DNA of 64,000 nucleotides, from contig NZ_CM003594.1 in the NCBI RefSeq assembly GCF_001435295.1, positions 682,001 to 746,000 on the forward strand. Reading direction: 5' to 3'. Numbering within the stretch: position 1 is the stretch's first letter; every line of letters begins with the position of its first letter. The position numbers and the translations under genes are program-made. The notes below the pieces were generated by a model. It saw only the letters and a program-made list of their open reading frames with translations. It made no database searches and was not told the origin of the DNA. This DNA comes from Psychrobacter sp. P11F6 (GTDB lineage Bacteria; Pseudomonadota; Gammaproteobacteria; Pseudomonadales; Moraxellaceae). Below are positions 53,113 to 62,916 of this stretch, piece after piece.

Positions 53113-53481
53113 ATGATTCAGGTTGAATCGATGCTGGAAGTTGCAGATAATAGCGGTGCAAGACGAGTTCAGTGCATTAAAGTACTGGGTGGCTCTCATC
53201 GTCGTTATGCATCAGTTGGCGACATTATTAAAGTAACGGTTAAAGAAGCCATTCCTCGCGGTCGTGTTAAAAAAGGCGACGTGATGAATGCTGTAGTTGT
53301 ACGTACCAAAAAAGGCGTTCGTCGTCCTGATGGTTCTGTTCTGCGTTTTGACGACAATGCTGCGGTATTGTTGAACCAAAATAAAGCACCGATTGCAACT
53401 CGTATTTTTGGACCGGTAACTCGTGAACTACGTGGTGATCAGTTTATGAAAATTGTATCACTAGCACCAGAAGTATTGTGA
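53113..53481 (+). CDS. rplN: 50S ribosomal protein L14
   Basis: A 122-residue protein at the subunit interface (bridge B8). The ATG at 53113 gives the canonical [20 protein letters not shown] start; an upstream in-frame ATG at 53044 is rejected because the extra 23 residues match no family member. [15 protein letters not shown] and [15 protein letters not shown] are intact. It is the first gene of the spc block. Confidence 0.97.
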   Translation: MIQVESMLEVADNSGARRVQCIKVLGGSHRRYASVGDIIKVTVKEAIPRGRVKKGDVMNAVVVRTKKGVRRPDGSVLRFDDNAAVLLNQNKAPIATRIFGPVTRELRGDQFMKIVSLAPEVL

Positions 53482-53489
53482 GGTAATCC

Positions 53490-53807
53490 ATGTCAAAATT
53501 ACGTAAAGGCGATACAGTTATCGTGATTGCTGGGAAAGACAAAGGCAAGCAAGGTACTGTACAAGCTGTAAAAAATGATCGTATTAAAGTTGAAGGCATT
53601 AATATTGTCACTAAACATCAGAAGCCAAATCAGGCAACTGGCGTTGAAGGTGGCATTCTTAAGAAAGAAGCTTTTCTACATATCTCAAATGTCGCAATAT
53701 TAAATGCGCAAACCCAAAAAGCTGATCGTATTACTTATCAGTTCGGCGAAGACGGCAAGAAACAACGCGTCTATCGTTCGAACGGTGAAGTAGTGGCGAC
53801 TGCGTAA
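53490..53807 (+). CDS. rplX: 50S ribosomal protein L24
   Basis: A 105-residue assembly-initiator protein. It shows the KOW motif KGDTVIVIAGKDKGKQGTVQ at residues 6-25 and HQKPNQATGVEGGILKKEA. It starts eight bases after rplN, with GAGG upstream. Confidence 0.97.
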   Translation: MSKLRKGDTVIVIAGKDKGKQGTVQAVKNDRIKVEGINIVTKHQKPNQATGVEGGILKKEAFLHISNVAILNAQTQKADRITYQFGEDGKKQRVYRSNGEVVATA

Positions 53808-53828
53808 GACACTAAGGGTGTAATGGTA

Positions 53829-54365
53829 ATGGCAAGATTAAAATCTTTATATAACGAAGAATTGAAGCAGCAAATCAAAGAAGAGCTTGGTTTGGCTAAT
53901 GTGATGCAAGTGCCTAAAATCACTAAAATCACACTTAACATGGGTGTAGGCGGCGCGTCTCAAGACAAGAAATTGCTTGAAGGTGCAGTAGCTGACATGA
54001 CCGCTATCGCTGGTCAAAAACCTGTCGTCACCAAAGCGCGTAAATCAGTTGCTGGCTTTAAAATTCGTGAAGAATGGCCAATTGGCTGCAAAGTAACGCT
54101 ACGCGGTGAGCAAATGTACGAATTTTTAGATCGTCTCATTGCCATTGCAATTCCTCGTATTCGTGATTTCCGCGGTTTTTCACCTAAAGCCTTTGACGGA
54201 CGTGGTAACTACTCATTGGGTATCAAAGAACAGATCGTATTCCCAGAAGTAGATTTTGACAAGATTGATCGTATCCGCGGTATGGATGTGACAATCACCA
54301 CGTCAGCTCAATCTGATGAAGAAGGTCGCGCGTTGCTTAAAGCATTCGGCTTCCCATTTAAATAA
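53829..54365 (+). CDS. rplE: 50S ribosomal protein L5
   Basis: A 178-residue central-protuberance protein that binds 5S rRNA and the P-site tRNA. The second ATG (53829) gives the usual [12 protein letters not shown] start and family length; the ATG at 53823 would add two residues. [37 protein letters not shown] and [21 protein letters not shown] are canonical. Confidence 0.97.
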   Translation: MARLKSLYNEELKQQIKEELGLANVMQVPKITKITLNMGVGGASQDKKLLEGAVADMTAIAGQKPVVTKARKSVAGFKIREEWPIGCKVTLRGEQMYEFLDRLIAIAIPRIRDFRGFSPKAFDGRGNYSLGIKEQIVFPEVDFDKIDRIRGMDVTITTSAQSDEEGRALLKAFGFPFK

Positions 54366-54377
54366 GGTAAAGACGTT

Positions 54378-54683
54378 ATGGCAAAGAAGAGCATGATTAA
54401 CCGCGAATTAAAGCGCGAAAAAATGGTTGCTAAGTACGCTGATAAGCGTATCAAGCTAAAAGAAACTATCAGTGATATGACTGCAAGTGACGAAACTCGT
54501 ATGGAAGCGATGCTAGAGCTACAAGCTCTTCCACGCAATTCATCGCCAGTACGTCTGCGCAATCGTTGTGCTATCACCGGTCGTCCTCACGGTTACTTCC
54601 GCAAGTTTGGCTTATCACGCAATATGCTGCGTGAGCGTGTCATGCAAGGCGATGTGCCTGGTGTTCGTAAAGCAAGCTGGTAA
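54378..54683 (+). CDS. rpsN: 30S ribosomal protein S14
   Basis: A 101-residue 30S head protein of the long, zinc-free type: it lacks the paired CxxC motifs of the short type. [21 protein letters not shown] and [20 protein letters not shown] are visible. It starts 12 bases after rplE. Confidence 0.97.
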   Translation: MAKKSMINRELKREKMVAKYADKRIKLKETISDMTASDETRMEAMLELQALPRNSSPVRLRNRCAITGRPHGYFRKFGLSRNMLRERVMQGDVPGVRKASW

Positions 54684-54694
54684 GGGGTAACTAT

Positions 54695-55093
54695 ATGAGT
54701 ATGCAAGATACCGTTGGGGATATGCTAACCCGTATTCGTAACGCACAAATGGCTAACAAAGTATCGGTAGCAATGCCGAGCTCTAAATTACGTAAATCAA
54801 TTGCTGATTTGCTAGTTAGCGAAGGTTATGTGGCGAGCGCTGTTGTTACTGAAGAAGCAAACAATAAAGCAACCCTATCTATCGAATTGAAATACTTCGA
54901 AGGCCGCGCTGTCATCGAAACGATTCAACGTTTTAGCCGTCCTGGTTTACGCCAGTTCCGCGGTAAAGACGCTATCCCTACTGTTAAGCAAGGTATGGGT
55001 GTTGCTATCGTATCAACTAGCCAAGGCATCATGAGTGATCGTGCTGCACGTGCTGCTGGTATCGGTGGTGAAATCGTCGCATTTGTAGCGTAA
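54695..55093 (+). CDS. rpsH: 30S ribosomal protein S8
   Basis: A 132-residue central-domain 30S protein; in E. coli it represses the spc operon by binding rplE m[23 protein letters not shown] and the C-terminal [21 protein letters not shown] are canonical. A 175-base gap with a terminator-like hairpin follows, unlike the tight junction with rplF in most relatives. Confidence 0.97.
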   Translation: MSMQDTVGDMLTRIRNAQMANKVSVAMPSSKLRKSIADLLVSEGYVASAVVTEEANNKATLSIELKYFEGRAVIETIQRFSRPGLRQFRGKDAIPTVKQGMGVAIVSTSQGIMSDRAARAAGIGGEIVAFVA

Positions 55094-55196
55094 GCTACAC
55101 GACGATAAAGTCTATTTGATGATTGTTAGACTTCTATTGATTGAGTAATAATGAATTATTTCAAATTGATAGGTGTCTAACGCAGTCAACTATGCT

Positions 55197-55229
55197 AAAC
55201 TAACACGCTTTTTAGCCTGTTAGTTTTTT
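55197..55229 (+). terminator. Terminator-like hairpin between rpsH and rplF
   Basis: AAACTAACA (55197-55205), 12-base loop, TGTTAGTTT (55218-55226), followed by TTT (a six-T run overlapping the stem end). The position inside the spc gene block suggests an attenuator or partial terminator; rplF would then need read-through or its own promoter. Confidence 0.65.
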
Positions 55230-55268
55230 CGCTAATATAAAGAAGTTAATTTTTTAAGGAATATTCCT

Positions 55269-55802
55269 ATGTCTCGTGTGGCTAAAGCCCCAGTGACACT
55301 GCCAAACGGCGTAAGTGTTACTTTGAACGATCGGCAGGTCGAAGTGAAAGGCAAGAACGGCATTTTGTCTTTACGCCTGCATGAATTGGTCGAGCTGAAA
55401 CAGGAAGATGATGCGATCATTTTCTCACCTACAGTCGATTCAAAAGAAGCTATGATGCACACTGGCACCATGCGCGCTCTTGTTAACAACTATGTTAAAG
55501 GCGTGAATGAAGGCTTTGAAAAGCGTCTTCAGTTAATTGGTGTTGGTTATCGCGCACAAGTTGCTGGTAACAAGGTAACTTTGAACGTTGGTTACTCTCA
55601 TCCAGTAGAATATACGTTGCCTGAAGGTGTGTCAGCTGAAACCCCAACGCAAACTGAAATTGTTTTGAAATCAAACAATAAACAGCAGCTTGGTCAAGCA
55701 GCGGCTAATATCCGCGGTTTCCGCCCACCTGAGCCTTATAAAGGTAAAGGTATTCGTTATAGTGACGAGCATGTGATTCGCAAAGAAGCCAAGAAAAAAT
55801 AA
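55269..55802 (+). CDS. rplF: 50S ribosomal protein L6
   Basis: A 177-residue protein at the base of the L7/L12 stalk. It has [40 protein letters not shown] and the C-terminal [20 protein letters not shown]. Ribosome-binding site is AAGGAA. It follows the rpsH-rplF gap with its terminator-like hairpin. Confidence 0.98.
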   Translation: MSRVAKAPVTLPNGVSVTLNDRQVEVKGKNGILSLRLHELVELKQEDDAIIFSPTVDSKEAMMHTGTMRALVNNYVKGVNEGFEKRLQLIGVGYRAQVAGNKVTLNVGYSHPVEYTLPEGVSAETPTQTEIVLKSNNKQQLGQAAANIRGFRPPEPYKGKGIRYSDEHVIRKEAKKK

Positions 55803-55813
55803 GGTGAGTTGAA

Positions 55814-56164
55814 ATGTTTGATAAAAAAGCAGCTCGTCTGCGTCGAGCTAAGAAAACCCGCGCGCATATCCGTTTCTTAGGCGTTCATCGCTTAACGGTT
55901 ACTCGCACGCCAAAACATATTTATGCCCAGATTATCTCTCCTACCGGTGGTGAAGTGATTGCTCAGGCATCTACCTTAGACGGCAGCTTGCGCTCAGGCG
56001 CGACTGGCAATGCTGATGCAGCAACGTCTGTGGGCCAAATGATCGCAGAACGCGCAAAAGCAGCTGGTATCACTAAAGTTGCCTTTGACCGTAGTGGTTT
56101 TAAATATCATGGTCGAGTTAAAGCTTTAGCAGAAGCAGCTCGCGAAAACGGATTGGAGTTTTAA
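55814..56164 (+). CDS. rplR: 50S ribosomal protein L18
   Basis: A 116-residue 5S rRNA-binding protein of the central protuberance. It shows the basic N-terminus [34 protein letters not shown] and the C-terminal [20 protein letters not shown]. It starts 11 bases after rplF. Confidence 0.98.
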   Translation: MFDKKAARLRRAKKTRAHIRFLGVHRLTVTRTPKHIYAQIISPTGGEVIAQASTLDGSLRSGATGNADAATSVGQMIAERAKAAGITKVAFDRSGFKYHGRVKALAEAARENGLEF

Positions 56165-56166
56165 TC

Positions 56167-56682
56167 ATGGCTAGAAATGATAAAAATGATAAAAATGAAC
56201 AGACTGACGGTCTAGTAGAACGCTTAGTTACCGTTGATCGCGTTGCAAAAGTTGTTAAAGGTGGTCGTATTTTCTCTTTCACTGCATTGACTGTAGTGGG
56301 CGATGGCAATGGTCGTGTTGGTTTTGGTCGCGGTAAAGCACGTGAAGTGCCAGCTGCTATCCAAAAAGCACTAGAAGCTGCCAAACGTAATATGATTACT
56401 GTTGAGCTTAATGATGCAACTTTGTATCATCCGATCAAAGCACGTCATGGTGCTAGTAAAGTTTATATGCAGCCTGCATCTGAAGGTACTGGCGTAATCG
56501 CTGGTGGCGCAATGCGTGCTGTATTAGAAGTTGCTGGTGTCAAAGATGTTTTGACTAAATGTTATGGTTCTACCAATACTGCTAACGTTGTTCGCGCAAC
56601 GTTTAACGGTTTACGTGATATGTCAACTCCAGAGAAGATGGCAGCAAAACGTGGTAAATCTGTAGACGAAATCTTGGGTTAA
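56167..56682 (+). CDS. rpsE: 30S ribosomal protein S5
   Basis: A 171-residue 30S protein of the mRNA entry region, involved in decoding fidelity; spectinomycin-resistance changes map to its N-terminal loop in other bacteria. [39 protein letters not shown] and [20 protein letters not shown] are canonical. A short Lys/Asn/Asp repeat (NDKNDKNE) precedes the domain. Confidence 0.98.
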   Translation: MARNDKNDKNEQTDGLVERLVTVDRVAKVVKGGRIFSFTALTVVGDGNGRVGFGRGKAREVPAAIQKALEAAKRNMITVELNDATLYHPIKARHGASKVYMQPASEGTGVIAGGAMRAVLEVAGVKDVLTKCYGSTNTANVVRATFNGLRDMSTPEKMAAKRGKSVDEILG

Positions 56683-56702
56683 CTTAGACTAGGTGAGTTA
56701 CG

Positions 56703-56882
56703 ATGAAAAAAATGAAAGTCACTCAATTTAAATCGGGTGCCCATCGCCTAAAGAGCCACAAAGCGAGCTTGAAAGGATTGGGTTTACGCCGTATTAATCA
56801 TACTGTTGAAGTAGAAGATACACCTTCAACACGTGGTATGGTCAATCGCGTTAACTACATGGTAAAAGTGGAGGAAGCGTAA
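56703..56882 (+). CDS. rpmD: 50S ribosomal protein L30
   Basis: A 59-residue protein ([20 protein letters not shown] at the start) with the L30 pattern [20 protein letters not shown] and a C-terminal [12 protein letters not shown]. The ATG at 56703 follows AGGTGA; an internal ATG at 56712 is possible. The stop overlaps the rplO start by one base (TAATG). Confidence 0.95.
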   Translation: MKKMKVTQFKSGAHRLKSHKASLKGLGLRRINHTVEVEDTPSTRGMVNRVNYMVKVEEA

Positions 56883-57322
56883 TGGGTCTTAGATTAAATG
56901 AATTATCACCAGGTGTTGGCGCAAAGAAAACTGCCCAACGTCGTGGTCGTGGTATCGGTTCAGGTCTTGGTAAGACTGGTGGTCGTGGTGTAAAAGGTCA
57001 GAAATCTCGTTCAGGTTCTAGCATTCGCTCAGGATTTGAGGGTGGTCAAATGCCTTTATATCGTCGCCTACCGAAATTTGGTTTTACCAGTAAAATGGCA
57101 ATGAAGACGGCTGAAGTACGTCTTTCTGAACTAAATAAAATTGATGGCGATGTGGTTAGCCTTGAAACACTTAAAGCTGCTAACCTAATCCGTCACGACA
57201 TGAAGCGTGCCCGTATTATGTTGTCAGGCGAAGTCACTAAGGCTTATACCTTTAAAGGTATCAAAGTGACTAAAGGCGCTAAGCTAGCAATCGAAGCTGC
57301 TGGTGGTAGCATCGAGGAGTAG
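56882..57322 (+). CDS. rplO: 50S ribosomal protein L15
   Basis: A 146-residue 50S assembly protein. The Gly/Arg/Lys-rich N-terminal extension ([20 protein letters not shown]) and [20 protein letters not shown] are canonical. It overlaps rpmD by one base and ends five bases before the secY GTG. Confidence 0.98.
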   Translation: MGLRLNELSPGVGAKKTAQRRGRGIGSGLGKTGGRGVKGQKSRSGSSIRSGFEGGQMPLYRRLPKFGFTSKMAMKTAEVRLSELNKIDGDVVSLETLKAANLIRHDMKRARIMLSGEVTKAYTFKGIKVTKGAKLAIEAAGGSIEE

Positions 57323-57326
57323 TAAC

Positions 57327-58673
57327 GTGTCAAAACAATCAATGTCATCGACTGGTATACCGCTCAATCCATTTGCATTCATACGCAAGTATGATGAATT
57401 GTGGACGCGTTTATTATTCTTAATCGGCGCATTGGTTGTTTATCGTTTAGGGTCACATATTCCAGTACCGGGTATCAATCCGGTCAACTTGGCTGATCTG
57501 TTTTCGCGCAACGAAAACACCATTTTGAGTATGTTTAACATGTTCTCAGGTGGTGCACTAGAGCGTATGTCCATTATGGCGCTCGGCATTATGCCGTATA
57601 TTTCAGCATCGATTATTGTACAGATGATGTCTGCAGTATTGCCATCGCTTGAAGCCCTCAAAAAAGAAGGCGAAGCGGGACGACGTAAGTTGAACAAGTA
57701 TACCCGTCAAGGGACACTTGCTTTAGCCCTAGTACAGTCATTAGGAATGTGTGCTGGCTTAATCAGTCAAAATCTTACCTTATCTTCTGGTCTGACCTTT
57801 TATATTCCAGCGGTTACCTCATTGGTAGCGGGCGCTATGTTCTTGATGTGGCTTGGTGAGCAGATTACAGAGCGCGGCGTAGGTAATGGTATTTCAATGC
57901 TCATTTTTGCGAGTATTGTGGCTGGTACGCCAGGTATGATTTCGCAGTCTATTGAACAGGTCAATCAAGGGCAGATGAACTTGATTGTACTGTTTATTTT
58001 TGTGCTACTAGGCATCGCGGTTACTGCTGGTATCGTTTATATTGAACGTGCTCAGCGCCGTGTTCCAGTGAACTATGCACAGAAGCAGCAACAAGGTCGC
58101 AAAATATATGCTCAGCAGCAGTCACATTTGCCGCTGAAGCTTAATATGGCAGGGGTTATCCCAGCCATTTTTGCCAGCTCGTTGTTGTTGTTTCCAGCAA
58201 GTTTAGGGCAGTGGGTGGGTCAATCAACTGATCCTACCCTTACACAAAAAATACTACAGAATATGGCATTGGTGTTGTCTCCAGGACAGCCGCTATATTT
58301 GGTTCTGTTTGGCGCGATGATTATTTTCTTCTGTTACTTCTATACGGCATTGGTATTTAGCCCACGTGAAGTAGCTGAAAACCTTAAACGTAGTGGTGCG
58401 TATATCCCAGGTATTCGCCCCGGACAACAAACTCAGCGTTACCTAGATCATGTATTAAACCGACTGACCTTTATTGGCGCGATGTATATGACGGTTATTT
58501 GTTTAATGCCAATGGTCGTCCAGTCATCGTTTGGTGTGCCGTTTCAACTCGGTGGTACGTCTTTACTGATTATGGTGGTTGTGGTAATGGACTTCATTTC
58601 GCAAATCCAAGCGCATTTGATGACCCATCAATATCATGATCAGACGTTAATTCAATCGCCCACTCAACCTTAA
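57327..58673 (+). CDS. secY: Preprotein translocase channel SecY
   Basis: A 448-residue ten-helix channel of the Sec translocon. The start is GTG at 57327, seven bases after GAGGAG; an earlier in-frame GTG at 57303 overlaps rplO and is rejected. Landmarks are [21 protein letters not shown] (the first helix), the plug region [26 protein letters not shown]-like [15 protein letters not shown] and the cytoplasmic loop [18 protein letters not shown]. Some family members read past this point by 10-20 residues; the end is close to normal. Confidence 0.97.
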   Translation: MSKQSMSSTGIPLNPFAFIRKYDELWTRLLFLIGALVVYRLGSHIPVPGINPVNLADLFSRNENTILSMFNMFSGGALERMSIMALGIMPYISASIIVQMMSAVLPSLEALKKEGEAGRRKLNKYTRQGTLALALVQSLGMCAGLISQNLTLSSGLTFYIPAVTSLVAGAMFLMWLGEQITERGVGNGISMLIFASIVAGTPGMISQSIEQVNQGQMNLIVLFIFVLLGIAVTAGIVYIERAQRRVPVNYAQKQQQGRKIYAQQQSHLPLKLNMAGVIPAIFASSLLLFPASLGQWVGQSTDPTLTQKILQNMALVLSPGQPLYLVLFGAMIIFFCYFYTALVFSPREVAENLKRSGAYIPGIRPGQQTQRYLDHVLNRLTFIGAMYMTVICLMPMVVQSSFGVPFQLGGTSLLIMVVVVMDFISQIQAHLMTHQYHDQTLIQSPTQP

Positions 58674-58705
58674 ATGAGCGGTACGATATCTCAAAGGAGC
58701 ATGCT

Positions 58706-58822
58706 ATGAAAGTTCAAGCATCAGTTAAAAAGATTTGTGGTAGCTGTAAAGTTGTGCGCCGTAAAGGCCGTGTACATATCATCTGTACAGCAGAACCTCG
58801 CCACAAGCAACGTCAAGGTTAA
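58706..58822 (+). CDS. rpmJ: 50S ribosomal protein L36
   Basis: A 38-residue zinc-binding form: [20 protein letters not shown] then [18 protein letters not shown], with Cys11, Cys14, Cys27 and His33 as ligands. The ATG follows AAAGGAG at seven bases. It ends the classical spc operon. Confidence 0.96.
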   Translation: MKVQASVKKICGSCKVVRRKGRVHIICTAEPRHKQRQG

Positions 58823-58883
58823 TATTTAGTATTATAAAGTCTTAGACTTTTGTTACTATCTCAATTAATACTTGAAAAATGAC

Positions 58884-58905
58884 GGCGGATGGGATATCAT
58901 CCGCC
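58884..58905. other. Perfect hairpin in the spc-alpha gap
   Basis: GGCGGATG, loop GGATAT, CATCCGCC. It lies in the 253-base gap between rpmJ and rpsM. No T-run follows, so it may be part of the rpmJ 3' end or a control element of the alpha operon. Confidence 0.5.
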
Positions 58906-59001
58906 ACTTGCCGTAGTTTATGCAAAAACTTTTATAAGACCGTCAATGAATAGGCTTGTAACTAAGTCAAAGCAGCGATAATAATTATAAAAGCTTTAGT
59001 A

Positions 59002-59030
59002 TTGACAGCAACAAATCTGAAAAATAAAGC
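59002..59030 (+). promoter_or_regulatory. Possible alpha operon promoter
   Basis: A perfect -35 TTGACA (59002-59007), a 17-base spacer and a weak -10 TAAAGC (59025-59030), about 45 bases before rpsM. Confidence 0.35.
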
Positions 59031-59075
59031 CTTATTGATAAATAACGCTTATTTTTCTTTAATGGAGAGAAATCA

Positions 59076-59432
59076 ATGGCTCGTATTGCCGGCGTAAACA
59101 TTCCGGATAATAAGCATGCTGTTATTTCACTAACTTACATCTTTGGTGTAGGTCGTACCACTGCTCAGAAAATCTTAGAAGCAGTTGGCATTGCCCCTAC
59201 TACTAAAGTTAGTCAGTTAGATGATACACAGTTAGATGCTATCCGTGCACAAGTTGCAAATTACATGACTGAAGGTGATCTTCGTCGTGAAGTGTCAATG
59301 AATATTAAGCGTTTAGTTGATCTTGGTTGTTACCGTGGCATCCGTCATCGTCGTAACCTACCAGTTAGAGGTCAGAATACTAAGAACAACGCTCGTACTC
59401 GTAAGGGTCCGACACGCCCTCTCAAAAGATAA
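59076..59432 (+). CDS. rpsM: 30S ribosomal protein S13
   Basis: A 118-residue head protein that contacts P-site tRNA and bridges to L5. [38 protein letters not shown] and the basic tail [15 protein letters not shown] are canonical. It is the first gene of the alpha operon. Confidence 0.98.
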   Translation: MARIAGVNIPDNKHAVISLTYIFGVGRTTAQKILEAVGIAPTTKVSQLDDTQLDAIRAQVANYMTEGDLRREVSMNIKRLVDLGCYRGIRHRRNLPVRGQNTKNNARTRKGPTRPLKR

Positions 59433-59452
59433 TTAACTTAGGAAGCTAAAAG

Positions 59453-59842
59453 ATGGCTAAAGACACTCGTAGTCGCAAGAAAGTGACTCGTCGTTCAGTA
59501 TCGGAGGGCATTGCCCATATCCATGCGTCTTTTAATAACACCATTGTTACGATTACCGATCGTCAAGGTAATGCACTGGCTTGGGCCACTTCAGGTGGAC
59601 AAGGCTTCCGTGGTTCACGTAAATCTACACCATTTGCAGCTCAGGTTGCAGCTGAGGTCGCTGGTAAAGCGGCTCAAGAATATGGTGTTAAGAATATCGA
59701 CGTTTTGGTCAAAGGACCAGGACCGGGTCGTGAGTCTGCGGTAAGAGCACTAGGTGCATTGGGTTATAAAGTTAACAGCATCTCTGATGTAACCCCAATC
59801 CCACACAATGGTTGCCGTGCGCCGAAAAAGCGCCGCGTCTAA
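59453..59842 (+). CDS. rpsK: 30S ribosomal protein S11
   Basis: A 129-residue 30S platform protein. [37 protein letters not shown] [15 protein letters not shown] and [17 protein letters not shown] are canonical. It starts 20 bases after rpsM. Confidence 0.98.
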   Translation: MAKDTRSRKKVTRRSVSEGIAHIHASFNNTIVTITDRQGNALAWATSGGQGFRGSRKSTPFAAQVAAEVAGKAAQEYGVKNIDVLVKGPGPGRESAVRALGALGYKVNSISDVTPIPHNGCRAPKKRRV

Positions 59843-59890
59843 TATTAAAGACGAAGCTTTTTATCCCAAAAGCTTATAGGAGACATAACA

Positions 59891-60532
59891 ATGGCCCGCT
59901 ATATTGGACCAAAACTCAAATTATCACGTCGTGAAGGCACGGACTTAGGTCTTAAGTCTGGCGTTAAACCATACGACGTAAAAACGAAAAAAGCTGGTCG
60001 TCCACCAGGTCAACACGGTGTAAGCCGTAACAAGACCTCAGAATATGCTTTACAGCTGCGTGAAAAGCAGAAAGTTAAGCGTATCTATGGTGTATTAGAG
60101 CGTCAGTTTGCTAATTACTATAAAGAAGCTGCTCGTAAGCGCGGTGCTACTGGTGAAAACCTGTTAGCCATGCTTGAGAGCCGTCTAGATAATGTTGTTT
60201 ATCGCATGGGCTTTGGCTCAACTCGCGCCGAAGCACGTCAGCTAGTCAGTCATCGTACTGTTATGGTAAAAAAAGCTGGCCGTGATGAGTTTGTTCGTGT
60301 GAACATTCCATCAATTCAGTTGCAAGATGGTGATGTCATCGCTATCCAAGAGAAGTCTCGCGAGCAATTACGTATTAAAAACGCAATTGAGCTGGCTACC
60401 CAACGTGGTATTCCAGAATGGCTAGATGTTGACCACAGCAAATTACAAGGCACGTTTAAACAAGCGCCTGATCGTATTGATCTACCTGCTGAAATCAACG
60501 AAAGCTTGATCGTTGAGCTATACTCTAAGTAA
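59891..60532 (+). CDS. rpsD: 30S ribosomal protein S4
   Basis: A 213-residue primary 16S-binding protein, which in E. coli also represses the alpha operon. It is the zinc-free type (no N-terminal cysteines): [40 protein letters not shown] and the S4 domain [20 protein letters not shown] near 98. It is a few residues longer than E. coli S4. Confidence 0.97.
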   Translation: MARYIGPKLKLSRREGTDLGLKSGVKPYDVKTKKAGRPPGQHGVSRNKTSEYALQLREKQKVKRIYGVLERQFANYYKEAARKRGATGENLLAMLESRLDNVVYRMGFGSTRAEARQLVSHRTVMVKKAGRDEFVRVNIPSIQLQDGDVIAIQEKSREQLRIKNAIELATQRGIPEWLDVDHSKLQGTFKQAPDRIDLPAEINESLIVELYSK

Positions 60533-60540
60533 TGACGTAC

Positions 60541-60570
60541 TGCTCGATGTCGTGAAAACGGCATTGAGCA
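60541..60570. other. 12-bp hairpin between rpsD and rpoA
   Basis: TGCTCGATGTCG, loop TGAAAA, CGGCATTGAGCA (two G-U type pairs). It fills most of the 80-base gap and has no T-run, so a processing or translational-control structure is more likely than a terminator. Confidence 0.5.
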
Positions 60571-60612
60571 ATCAACGTTAATTAAACCAGTTTAATAAAT
60601 CGAGGTGACATC

Positions 60613-61620
60613 ATGATGCTAAATGCAACTGAGTTTCTAACGCCGAATGCCATTAATGTGGATACGGTTAATGAAACGATTGCGAAAGTCACGCTCGAAC
60701 CGTTAGAACGCGGCTTTGGGCATACCCTTGGTAATGCCTTACGTCGCATCTTGTTATCTTCATTACCTGGTGCTGCAGTCATTGAAGCTGAGATTGATGG
60801 TGTTGACCATGAATACTCAACGCTTGAAGGACTACAAGAAGATGTACTTGACTTGCTTTTGAACCTAAAAGGCTTGGCTATTACCCTTCATGACCAAAAT
60901 GAAGTATTTTTGACCTTGGATAAACAAGGTCCAGGCACTATTACTGCTGCAGACATCGCGTTACCGCATAATGTAGACATCGTCAATCCAGAATTGGTGT
61001 TGGGTACATTGAGTGATCGTGGTCATCTTAAGATGCGTTTGCGTGTAGTAATGGGTCGTGGATATGAGCCAGCAAACCAGCGCCGTGAAGATGGTGATAC
61101 TAAAGCAATCGGACGTTTAAAGCTTGATGCAAGTTTTAGTCCTGTGCTTCGTGTTGCTTATCAGGTTGAGAACGCTCGTGTAGAGCAGCGTACTGATCTT
61201 GATCGTCTTATCATTGAGCTTGAAACTAATGGCACTATAGATCCAGAAGAAGCAATTCGTAAAGCAGCCACTATTTTACAACAACAGATTTCTATCTTTG
61301 TTGACCTAGAAGCTGAAGAAGCGCCTGAGCCTGTGAAAGAGAAAGAAGAGGTTGATCCGGTGCTATTACGCCCTGTGGACGATCTTGAACTAACGGTTCG
61401 CTCAGCCAACTGCTTGAAAGCTGAAAACATTTACTATATCGGTGATTTGGTACAACGTTCAGAGACTGAACTTCTAAAAACCCCAAATCTTGGTAAGAAA
61501 TCATTAACGGAAATCAAAGACGTACTAGCGTCTAAAGATTTAGAGCTCGGTATGCGCCTAGATAACTGGCCACCAGCTGACCTTCGTGTTGATGATCGCT
61601 TTTCTTATCGTAGCCGTTAA
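60613..61620 (+). CDS. rpoA: RNA polymerase alpha subunit
   Basis: A 335-residue subunit that scaffolds RNA polymerase assembly and binds UP elements and activators. The N-terminal domain shows [20 protein letters not shown] near residue 26 and [13 protein letters not shown]; an acidic linker is near 232-248; the C-terminal domain shows [20 protein letters not shown] and [17 protein letters not shown] with the 265 determinant region. Two adjacent ATGs could start it; the first is used. The sequence is what I associate with Psychrobacter. Confidence 0.98.
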   Translation: MMLNATEFLTPNAINVDTVNETIAKVTLEPLERGFGHTLGNALRRILLSSLPGAAVIEAEIDGVDHEYSTLEGLQEDVLDLLLNLKGLAITLHDQNEVFLTLDKQGPGTITAADIALPHNVDIVNPELVLGTLSDRGHLKMRLRVVMGRGYEPANQRREDGDTKAIGRLKLDASFSPVLRVAYQVENARVEQRTDLDRLIIELETNGTIDPEEAIRKAATILQQQISIFVDLEAEEAPEPVKEKEEVDPVLLRPVDDLELTVRSANCLKAENIYYIGDLVQRSETELLKTPNLGKKSLTEIKDVLASKDLELGMRLDNWPPADLRVDDRFSYRSR

Positions 61621-61639
61621 ACTTTAAGGATTTTTGACT

Positions 61640-61999
61640 ATGCGCCATCGTAAGAGTGGAGTCAAGCTGGGTCGTACCGGCAGTCATCGTAAGGCAATGT
61701 TTCAGAACATGACTAACTCATTATTTGAGCATGAACTGATCAAAACAACTTTACCAAAAGCAAAAGAGTTACGTCGCGTTGCCGAGCCATTAATCACTAT
61801 GGCTAAAGAAGACAGCGTTGCTAACCGTCGTTTGGCATTTAGCCGTATGCGTAGCAAAGCTATGGTAGGTAAACTATTTGGCACGTTAGGTCCTCGTTAC
61901 CAGACCCGTCCAGGTGGATATTTGCGTATCGTAAAATGTGGTTACCGTGATGGTGACAATGCGCCAATGGCATATGTAGAATTGGTTGATCGCGACTAA
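61640..61999 (+). CDS. rplQ: 50S ribosomal protein L17
   Basis: A 119-residue protein at the tunnel exit. The ATG at 61640 gives the canonical [40 protein letters not shown] and [20 protein letters not shown] are intact. It ends the alpha operon; a strong terminator follows. Confidence 0.98.
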   Translation: MRHRKSGVKLGRTGSHRKAMFQNMTNSLFEHELIKTTLPKAKELRRVAEPLITMAKEDSVANRRLAFSRMRSKAMVGKLFGTLGPRYQTRPGGYLRIVKCGYRDGDNAPMAYVELVDRD

Positions 62000-62025
62000 T
62001 TTTACAATAAGCAAAAGATGTATAT

Positions 62026-62057
62026 AAAAAAGCTCCAATTGAATTGGAGCTTTTTTT
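62026..62057. terminator. Bidirectional terminator after rplQ
   Basis: AGCTCCAATT (62031-62040), centre G, AATTGGAGCT (62042-62051), flanked by A and T runs. It separates rplQ from the convergent yciO. Confidence 0.95.
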
Positions 62058-62077
62058 GTGTCTGATGTTTTAGTTTA

Positions 62078-62698
62078 TTACCGTAGTAGTGAATCTACAT
62101 CCGCAGCACCTTGTCTGATAATTTCAGGCTGGCTACCAGTCATATCAACAATCGTAGTGAGCTTAGTGGTTTTTATACCTGCATTTATCAAACCGTCGAT
62201 TTGATTGCCTAATAAATCCTCAATCTCAAAGGGATCATCCAGTATGTCATCACGGTTAGGCAGTATTAATGAACTGGTTAAGATAGGTTCATCCATGGCC
62301 TCTAAAAGCGCTTGCGCAATAGGGTTGCTAGGTACTCGAATACCGATGGTTTTTTTCTTCGCATGTGCCAATTTTTTTGGTACGTCTTTTGTGGCATTGA
62401 GGATAAAGGTGATGGGCGCAGGAGTAAGTGCTTTAAGCTGTTTAAATTGTACATTGTCTACTGCGGCATAGTTGGCAATTTCGCTTAAGTCACGGCATAG
62501 CAAGGTAAACTGGTGTTTATCATCAAGCTCACGAATTTGTTTGAGCTTATCGAGTGCATCCTTTGCCCCTAAGCGACAACCAAAAGCATAGCTGGTATCG
62601 GTAGGGTAGATAATGAGCTGGTCTTTACGTAACAGATCCGCCACTTGCTCAATCAGCCGTGGCTGTGGATTTTCTGGATGAATATAAAATACTTGCAT
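62078..62698 (-). CDS. yciO: YciO-type threonylcarbamoyl-AMP synthase homologue
   Basis: A 206-residue member of the TsaC/YrdC/Sua5 superfamily, closest to E. coli YciO by start (QVFYIHPENPQPRLIEQVAD) and length. TsaC makes threonylcarbamoyl-AMP for the t6A tRNA modification; YciO paralogs are less active and their role is unsettled. The YPTDTSYAFGC and KQIRELDDKHQFTLLC motifs for nucleotide binding are present, as is IGIRVPSNP-like TIGIRVPSNPIAQALL. It is convergent with the alpha operon. Confidence 0.9.
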   Translation of the reverse strand: MQVFYIHPENPQPRLIEQVADLLRKDQLIIYPTDTSYAFGCRLGAKDALDKLKQIRELDDKHQFTLLCRDLSEIANYAAVDNVQFKQLKALTPAPITFILNATKDVPKKLAHAKKKTIGIRVPSNPIAQALLEAMDEPILTSSLILPNRDDILDDPFEIEDLLGNQIDGLINAGIKTTKLTTIVDMTGSQPEIIRQGAADVDSLLR

Positions 62699-62916
62699 AG
62701 CAGTTCCTTATTTTATAGTTATAGGTTTTTAAATGTGAAGTTTTTGACTAAGTAGAACATTTGTGGCGCGTATGCTTCTTTCACTAAGTTTACTAAAAAA
62801 GCATCACTGCCTTCTTAGTATAGCGCAAAGCCAATATAAGTTTGATTGCAAGCCGTTACTATGCGTAGACAATCGTTAACGCAAAAATGCCACACCTTTA
62901 TGCTGATATGCTGCTG

